64,000 bases of DNA from Siphonodentalium dalli (taxonomy: Eukaryota > Mollusca > Scaphopoda > Gadilida > Siphonodentaliidae): NCBI GenBank assembly GCA_032622095.1, contig CP136061.1, positions 39,191,797 through 39,255,796 of the forward strand, in the 5' to 3' direction. Below the pieces are notes generated by a model. The model had not been told where the DNA came from. It did no database searches and worked only from the letters and a program-made list of their open reading frames with translations. Below are positions 57,690 to 64,000 of this stretch, piece by piece. Each line of letters opens with the position of its first letter. Within the stretch, counting starts at the first letter, position 1. The translations under genes and the position numbers were made by a program.

Positions 57690-57783
57690 GCCGCCATGTC
57701 GGGGTTCGAACCCGCGCCAATCTCAAGCCTAGAGTGCGATTAACTTATCCACTACCTAACAACCTACCTCGGCTACGGGGACA
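57690..57783 (-). pseudogene. tRNA-like SINE head without body
   Basis: The same head as 53517-53610 with one or two changes, but the body is deleted exactly up to CCGCCATG. It keeps the GGTTCGAAC B box. Confidence 0.6.
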
Positions 57784-59515
57784 TCCTTACCAATGAACAG
57801 ATACTGAGAGTTTGGAAGCGTGTCTGTCTGAACATGGGTTCGAATATTGACACATAACGAAAATACAATTATATTGAAACAGCACAATGCACCTCCGAAA
57901 TTGTACGTGTGACCATAGGACGGCCGATTCTGGCGTATATATATTACCGTGATATTAAAGACCCGACAGATTAGTTGAAATTTTCCAAAGTGGCACCAGT
58001 CATGTCAGGGTGGGGATTATATCATAACATGAATTCTGTAGCGAGCCTCACACATATATAAATATATGTTCTGATTGTCGTCTGCGATGGGGCACCATAC
58101 GGGTGGTATCATTAGAAAATGACATGAATCCTGTAGCGAGCCTCGCACATATAAATATATATTCTGAGTGTCGTCTGCTCGTGTCTCAGGGGCACCATAC
58201 GGGTGGTGTCTGTATATTGTGTCATGAATCCTGTATATGAACTGTATAACATTGAACAAGGCAGGGAATATATTTCTATGACAATGCTTTTCCTCAATAA
58301 GCTTACTCGGAGTAGAGAGGTCCCAGCTCGAGAGTGTATGCTTTTTTGAGCTGATATCGTAATAAACATTGAATTAATTACCAGGGAAAAATACCAAGAC
58401 GGAAAGATAAATTGCTCACAAAGTCACTTAAATCGTACAGTTGCGAGTTGGGACCTTCACCTGCATGCAGTGAAGTACATTATTAAAGAACAGGTGTTAA
58501 CTGAGCAATATATTACCTGCAATACGTTTTCGATGTTATAAACTTCCCTGTCATAACATCAAAAAGTTCGCAGTAAAAGGTTTTGTACTGGTGGAATATG
58601 ATCTCTACGTGCGTAGCTAAGAGTAGAGATTCATGACGTGACCTAGAAGGGGGTCAGATCAGAGGGAACACTAACATTGATAAAATATTCTTTTCGCCGA
58701 TTTTCCTAAGAAATATATGCGTCGCAGTCATACGATGAATAAACGATTACCTGAACACGACATGGGAACGATAGTTTGACGTCACGATGAAATAGCTCAT
58801 GGTTCTATTGACAGTCTTACAATTATGTTTCAAGTGTAATTGAATAATTTATCTTTTTACCAAGTGCACACGTCTACCTTGCATCGACTGTCGTTACAGA
58901 AGATAAAGAGACCAATGGTGTGTGACACCACTAATAATCAGAATGCATCAATTGGCCTGTTCCTGGAACTAACCGTATTTCACTTTTCTGAAGTAATAGT
59001 GCTGAATTTTTCATTATACTACCGGCGCTATTTCAGACTATATATACACAATGTATATGTTTTAATTTAGTCGAATCAATACCTCAGTATGTCGTTCTAC
59101 CTTGAAAGCGTTAGCACATATCTGGTTTTAACTCATATGTGTATTTGGTTTCCGAATAATATAGTCAGTAATAATAAATGAAATATTATTTTGTATATGA
59201 GCGTACTGGCAGGGAGCACGGGTTAGGTTCAAATATGGGTTCGGTTGGCACATTTGAATCAAAGTTATGACCCTTGCCGACTTAGAATTTGACGATTATT
59301 TCGGTTTCCGGATGATAACTTTAGTTGCAGTTATCCGATTCATTTCAAATTTGGCACATGGATTACTCATATCCCATTGGGAATCATAACATCTAATCCG
59401 GGCAAATGCAGAACCCGATTTGTATTTCTTAAATTGATTGGCAGCTCCGAAAAGGCCACGGGGATGGACCTGGACACACCGGGCCGATCATGGTTTGGCC
59501 CATTGTGAGCAATTT

Positions 59516-60405
59516 TTAAATCTGAACCTGAACATTGCACAATCGTAACATCTAGTGGTCTAACTTCAGACCACTATTTGTTTTTCTTAAATTGATTAAC
59601 AATGTTTGATTGGCCACGGGGGAGGGACCAGGATCCCATTGTCAAGTATGAGCATCTAGACTGGCCTCAATCTTTCCACGTACTGGAAATATCCAATCTA
59701 ACACCCCCACTAAGGTTGGAAAATGTCTAACTGATGGCCATTTCAGTCCATAATTTTCACCTAAAGTAGGAACATATGCAAATATGGAATCACCAGTCCA
59801 GGAATTTCAACTTATTGTTGGTATGAAATTTTCAACTAATGTTGAGTCAATAGTGAAATGTCCAACTGATGACCAAAGTTGTGTGAAACACCCCCTCCCG
59901 AATCCACTTCCGCTATAAGAAATACGAATCTATACCAGTATTCGTAAATGTTTCCGACGATCCAAAACTCTTTCAGCAGAACTGACGACTAGGAGTCCCT
60001 TTGTGAGAATAAAGTGCCGTTCAAACTTCTTGCCACTCTCAGTAAGGTGATGTGATTCTATTTGCCGTACGTATTGTGTGCTCAATTATGTTATTGTCAG
60101 ATGATATAGTTAGTTGTTGGCACGATGGTTACATGCAAAAAGCGCGTGAACACTCTTGGTTTCTCGAAACCGTAACAACGGATATGGCAAAAAAACACAA
60201 CAGACAGAAGGAACATCAAGTATAATCTCAGTACGGGCGTTGACATATCTTTCTTGCATTTCTTTTTTCGCAGTTCCTTACCTTCTGTATACTTCTCTTT
60301 ATTTGTTCAAATAAGAGTGTCGTCGTTCCGGATCCTTATCTATATTGGCTCTGAATTTCCTGTCACTCAGCATTTTACATGAAAGCAATCAGGACGAGGT
60401 TACTA
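59516..60405. other. unique-looking sequence with a weak exon-like acceptor
   Basis: The start (59516-59640) is a diverged relative of the sequence before it (AAATTGATT...GGCCACGGGG...GGACC...). At 60274 a strong acceptor (TTTCTTTTTTCGCAG) precedes a hydrophobic open frame (FLTFCILLFICSNKS) that ends after 26 codons. It could be an exon of the same gene as 60703-60923, but evidence is thin. Confidence 0.3.
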
Positions 60406-60409
60406 CTAT

Positions 60410-60464
60410 ATGAATAGCATATACGTTTGCCATATATATAGGCCAAACGTATATGCTATTCGTG

Positions 60465-60495
<31 letters not shown>

Positions 60496-60496
60496 C

Positions 60497-60530
<34 letters not shown>

Positions 60531-60535
60531 GTATA
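60410..60535. repeat. hairpin followed by TA microsatellite
   Basis: GAATAGCATATACGTTTG at 60412 pairs perfectly with CAAACGTATATGCTATTC ending near 60462, around a loop containing ATATATAT. A TA run of about 35 repeats, with small breaks, follows to 60535 and then GTATGTATGT. Confidence 0.85.
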
Positions 60536-60702
60536 TGTGTATGTATGTATCGTCGACTAAACAAATTCATATATAGTATAAAATTTAGTGCGAAGAATTT
60601 GTAATAATTTGGTGGATTCTGGCGCTATAAATGTTGTTGTCCTCCTCCATGCATTGTTTATGTTATCAATGTTGCAATTGACTATCTGTTGTGAGTTTAC
60701 AG

Positions 60703-60923
60703 TGGCCAGATAAATGTCGTGGCGATTTCATGAGCGGATTATTGATTTTCTGTTGTCTAGAGTTATTTTTCGTAATTTTAATGTCGCCTGATTTCGTAGA
60801 GGACTTTCGGTCAACAGAAATTTGGCCAAGTAAACTTAATTTCATTTATTTACGCATTGCTACAGTGATGTTATCCATGCTATATATTAATGTCCGGAGT
60901 CCCGCTGTCATTTATGTCTTTTT
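60703..60923 (+). CDS. candidate exon of a multi-pass membrane protein
   Basis: A 221-nt stretch lies between an acceptor (GTGAGTTTACAG) and a strong donor (TTTTT|GTAAGTA), open in one frame (phase 0 in, phase 2 out). It encodes WPDKCRGDFM, then a hydrophobic segment SGLLIFCCLELFFVILM, a short charged loop (PDFVEDFRSTEIWPSKLN), then a second hydrophobic segment IYLRIATVMLSMLYI and RSPAVIYVF. Two membrane spans with a loop of about 18 residues are likely. The family is unknown; a receptor or transporter is possible. The frame, both splice sites and the amphipathic pattern agree, but no partner exon is certain. Confidence 0.38.
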
Positions 60924-61005
60924 GTAAGTACTACTTGTTATAAATGCTTTTGTTGCACGTGTAGCCACAAAGTCGAAAATAGGTTACCCGGATCAGTCAC
61001 ATGCT

Positions 61006-61384
61006 CGGCTTGCATGTAGGTTGTTGCCAGCTCGGCATGCGTGTAGGTTGTTGCCAGTTCGGCCTGCGTGTATATATATGTTGTTGCCAGTTCGGCCTGC
61101 GTGTAGGTTGTTGCCAGTTCGGCCTGCGTGTAGGTTGTTGCCAGCTCGGCCTGCATGTAGGTTGTTGCCAGTTCGGCCTGCGTGTAGGTTGTTGCCAGTT
61201 CGGCCTGCGTGTAGGTTGTTGCCAGCTCGGCCTGCATGTAGGTTGTTGCCAGTTCGGCCTGCGTGTAGGTTGTTGCCAGTTCGGCCTGCGTGCAGGTTGT
61301 TGCCAGTTCGGCCTGCGTGTAGGTTGTTGCCAGTTCGGCCTGCATGTAGGTTGTTGCCAGTTCGGCCTGCGTGTAGGTTGTTGA
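61006..61384. repeat. 27-bp minisatellite, about 14 units
   Basis: The unit contains TTGTTGCCAGTTCGGCCTGC and GTGTAGG; one unit is 30 bp (GTGTATATATATG). As the length divides by three, two frames on the plus strand and three on the minus strand stay open over 127-172 codons (for example AELATTYTQ repeats). These are artefacts of unit length unless a transcript shows otherwise. Confidence 0.93.
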
Positions 61385-61916
61385 ACATAATCCACATAAC
61401 TAATAAGTAGTAGTCTAGCGGGTGTACTCAAATTACTTACATTACACGATATTGTCACCATTTTGAGACAGACAGAAATGAATGTCACACTGACGTTGTT
61501 CATTAGGCCAAACACAATTATATAGTTTGAGGTCCCACCCTCTCTGATAATTAGGATAGGTATGTAGGTTTTCTATTATTTGTTTTGATTTTTTTCTAAA
61601 ATAGTGTTGAAATTGAAATATAATTTTATCTAAAGTACTTTGGATGATAAAATTCTATGTTTATCAACGTAAACTTTAGGTATATAATCCAATAGAGTGC
61701 CAAATATATTAATTTGAAAATTTTATTTGACAAAAACTCAATATCTGGGAATGGAGGCGATTTAAATTTACTGCTGGCCCAATAGAAAGTTTAGGGTAGT
61801 AGCCTTTAAGATAGGGTAGGTAAGGAGACCCCAAACCCCTTTTTTATTTTGGCCTTATACAACTTGAACAATGACCAGCGCTGCGATCGACCGATAATGC
61901 ACTGCAATTAAAATGT

Positions 61917-62110
61917 TTTGTTTGACCATTACTGTGTGTCGATATTGTTTGACCATTACTGTGTGTCGATATTGTTTGAGCATTACTGTGTGTCGATATT
62001 GTTTGACCATTACTGGGTGTCGATATTGTTTGACCATTACTGTGTGTCGATATTGTTTGACCATTACTGTGTGTCGATATTGTTTGACCATTACTATGTG
62101 TCGATATTGA
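61917..62110. repeat. 27-bp minisatellite, about 7 units
   Basis: The unit contains GTTTGACCATTACTGTGTGT and CGATATT. Open frames on both strands again follow from a unit length divisible by three. Confidence 0.93.
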
Positions 62111-62115
62111 TGGCA

Positions 62116-62257
62116 CATAGGCGTATCATAGTAGATGTGCTTTCGTCGGTCTATTCAGTGAAATTTAAATGATATATAGAGTAATTCATAGGCGTATCAT
62201 AGTAGATGTGCTTTCGTCGGTCTATTCAGTGAAATTTAAATGATATATAGATTAATT
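62116..62257. repeat. 71-bp direct duplication
   Basis: The segment starting CATAGGCGTATCATAGTAGA occurs twice in tandem with one difference near the end (GAGTAATT versus GATTAATT). It abuts the minisatellite at 61917. Confidence 0.93.
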
Positions 62258-62341
62258 CATGCTGATCGAAGGTTGTGCCAACAACTTGAATAGAGAACAC
62301 TGAGGTCGAGCTAAAACAGTGTCCACTTTATGATTGCCAGT

Positions 62342-62640
62342 TTCAGATACCACCGTACTACAAAGTACTACCTATATTATATATACAGATACCACCGTAC
62401 TACAAAGTACTACCTATATTATATATATATACCACCGTACTACAAAGTACTACCTATATTATATATACAGATACCACCGTACTACAAAGTACTACCTATA
62501 TTATATATATATACCACCGTACTACAAAGTACTACCTATATTATATATATACAGATACCACCGTACTACAAAGTACTACCTATATTATATATACAGATAC
62601 CACCGTACTATAAAGTACTACCTATATTCTATATATATTT
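62342..62640. repeat. 38-42-bp minisatellite, about 7 units
   Basis: The unit is ACCACCGTACTACAAAGTAC, TACCTATATTATATATA, with or without CAGAT. Unit lengths alternate between about 42 and 38 bp. Open frames (106 and 120 codons) are repeat artefacts. Confidence 0.92.
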
Positions 62641-62654
62641 ACGAGTGTATTTAA

Positions 62655-63046
62655 CCCTTTACCCAACACCCCGGCCAAAACCGGCCAAATAAAGCTTCAA
62701 CAGCCTAAATTATCTTGGGTCTGTCTCAATAAAACCATACAAATATGGATATCATTGGAACCGGCTCATTGACCACATTGTGATGATTACAGTTATGCCC
62801 TGTGCCAATGCATTCTCTTATATATGCGAGTCGACCATAGGTCGCCTCGCATATATAAGAGAATGCATTGGCCTAAAAAAAATCTTTTTTTAACACTTTT
62901 TACCATTTTTTCTTACATTCTTTAACAATTTTATAATTTGTAATGTGTTAAGCCAATGCATTCTCTTATATATGCGAGGCGACCTATGGTCGACTCACAT
63001 ATATAAGAGAATGCATTGGCACAGGGCCGTTCTGTTGGGTAAAGGG
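62655..63046. mobile_element. piggyBac-like MITE with two hairpins, copy 3
   Basis: A 392-bp copy with TTAA on both sides (62651-62654 and 63047-63050), ends CCCTTTACCCAACA / TGTTGGGTAAAGGG, and both 69-bp hairpins. It differs from copy 1 at only scattered positions. It separates the minisatellite at 62342 from the ~145-bp satellite at 63051. Confidence 0.88.
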
Positions 63047-63050
63047 TTAA

Positions 63051-64000
63051 GTCTCTCTGTATGTGTTATATAGAAATTCACGGGGACCATCTAGATGGCA
63101 CCAACGGGGCCTAACAGGTATTTTGTTTAGTCGCCGATTACCACCACACTTATACATAATCATCTCCATGATATCAGGAGTCTAGTGGCGTACCCCAAAG
63201 CTGTCAAAAGTGGCGTCATTCGAGTCAGGGGCGCACCGAAGGGCCTATTAATAACAAATATTGTTAGTGCCGATTGATACATATTCTTCTCCGTGATACA
63301 AGGAATCTAATCATCTGGTTTAAATACGCCAAATTGGCGCCGTTCGGATGAGAGATTGGGGCACGCAATTCGATACGAATAGGGAATAGGTAGGGAGTGT
63401 CACCAAAACTGATACAAAATTTGTTTGCCGTCAATTTCCAACAATTCATACACGTACTTCTCCAATGATACGATGAATCAAATCATGTGGTTTAAAGACG
63501 CCACAGTTTATGCCTATATCTCCGAATGTCTGTCTGTCTGTGTTCTATATAACTTCACGTGGGACCATCTAGATGGGTCTATTACGGGTAACTTTTTACG
63601 AGGAAGATAATGCTGCAGATTAAAATGTTCTAACGTGACGCTGTTGGTGTCAGGGGCAAAAAAAGGGGAGGGCAGCAAATATGATGAAATATTTTTGTCA
63701 CTGATTTCCACCAAACTTATGCATTATCGCTATGGCGCCGTTCAAGTCAGGTGTTCATTGAGGCGAGAGGGGCAACACCATTGATAAAATAAATCCTATT
63801 TTTAGCGCCGATTTATACCAAATTGATACATAATTTTCTCCATGTTACGAGGAATCTAATCGTGATTTAAAGACGCCAAATTGATGCCGTTTGTGTGAAA
63901 GAAGGGGGCCACCAGACTTGATAATAATTTGCTTAGTTGATGAATACCACCAAGCTTATACATAATCATCTACATGATATAGGGAATCTAATGAATGAGG
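63051..64000. repeat. ~145-bp satellite, third block (runs off the window)
   Basis: The same monomer landmarks as 50220-52180 (CGCCGATTACCACCACACTT, TCTCCATGATATCAGGAGTC, GGTAACTTTTTACGAGGAAG). It continues to the end of the window, so the array is larger than seen. Confidence 0.85.

Larger units (their letters stand above)
55361..59515. repeat. segmental tandem duplication, unit 2 (4.16 kb)
   Basis: Identity to unit 1 is high, by eye about 98%. It lacks two blocks. One is about 150 bp of satellite (unit 1 positions near 51180-51331), equal to one monomer. The other is about 137 bp (near 53381-53517), the body of the SINE. Smaller changes lie in the TA run and in single bases. Short open frames in both units are not genes. 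Confidence 0.93.

Noticed and set aside
61441-61500. Short minus-strand exon MNNVSVTFISVCLKMVTISC with a GTAAGT donor
   Set aside because: The donor is good, but the leader contains a Lys in its core, no partner exon is seen, and it sits at the edge of a minisatellite.
60938-61515. Several overlapping frames of 127-172 codons on both strands
   Set aside because: They are five readings of one 27-bp minisatellite. At most one could be real and none has support.

Overview
The window looks like a gene-poor, AT-rich stretch of an invertebrate nuclear genome. Proteins are split into short exons with GT/AG borders, and most of the sequence is introns, transposable elements, satellites and minisatellites. 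A mollusc or another spiralian is the most likely source. The basis is the look of several repeats, such as tails with runs of GGACGGACGG-like sequence and the GACGCCAACCCATGAC...AATAGCTCA tail, together with an SRCR gene; this is inference, not proof. Nothing suggests bacterial operons, phage or CRISPR.

Region by region. Positions 1-22100 hold one gene that I can assemble across introns. It lies on the minus strand: a two-exon signal peptide (22041-22073 and 17958-17997) followed by two one-exon SRCR domains (10796-11098 and 5983-6288). All reading phases agree (0, then 1, 1, 1) and the gene is still open at the last exon seen, so it probably continues past base 1. Its introns carry a 25-bp and a 27/51-bp minisatellite, a 67-bp tandem repeat with a 161-bp palindrome, foldback elements, a LINE endonuclease fragment and several MITEs.

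Positions 22500-31000 are a transposon graveyard: a ~160-bp tandem repeat, a long hairpin element, and a decayed R4-like LINE interrupted by two MITEs. Two of the three copies of a TTAA-bounded, piggyBac-like MITE lie here; each copy contains two near-perfect 69-bp hairpins.

Positions 31900-40551 hold a 74-bp satellite and a nearly perfect 2.87-kb tandem duplication that starts inside the satellite. Positions 40560-42030 are mostly single-copy and contain two convergent zinc-finger-like exons. Positions 45700-47770 are a dead APE-type LINE on the minus strand, split by a palindromic MITE. A 361-bp non-autonomous Helitron lies at 49058-49418.

Positions 50220-59515 are a ~145-bp satellite with dimeric (~290-bp) organisation and a 4.2-4.5-kb tandem segmental duplication containing Helitron-like and tRNA-derived SINE sequences. 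The last 4 kb hold a likely membrane-protein exon, three minisatellites, the third piggyBac-like MITE and a return of the ~145-bp satellite.

The host genes with real support are the SRCR gene (strong) and the zinc-finger exons (moderate). Three other isolated exons, at 31173, 49867 and 60703, are candidates only.
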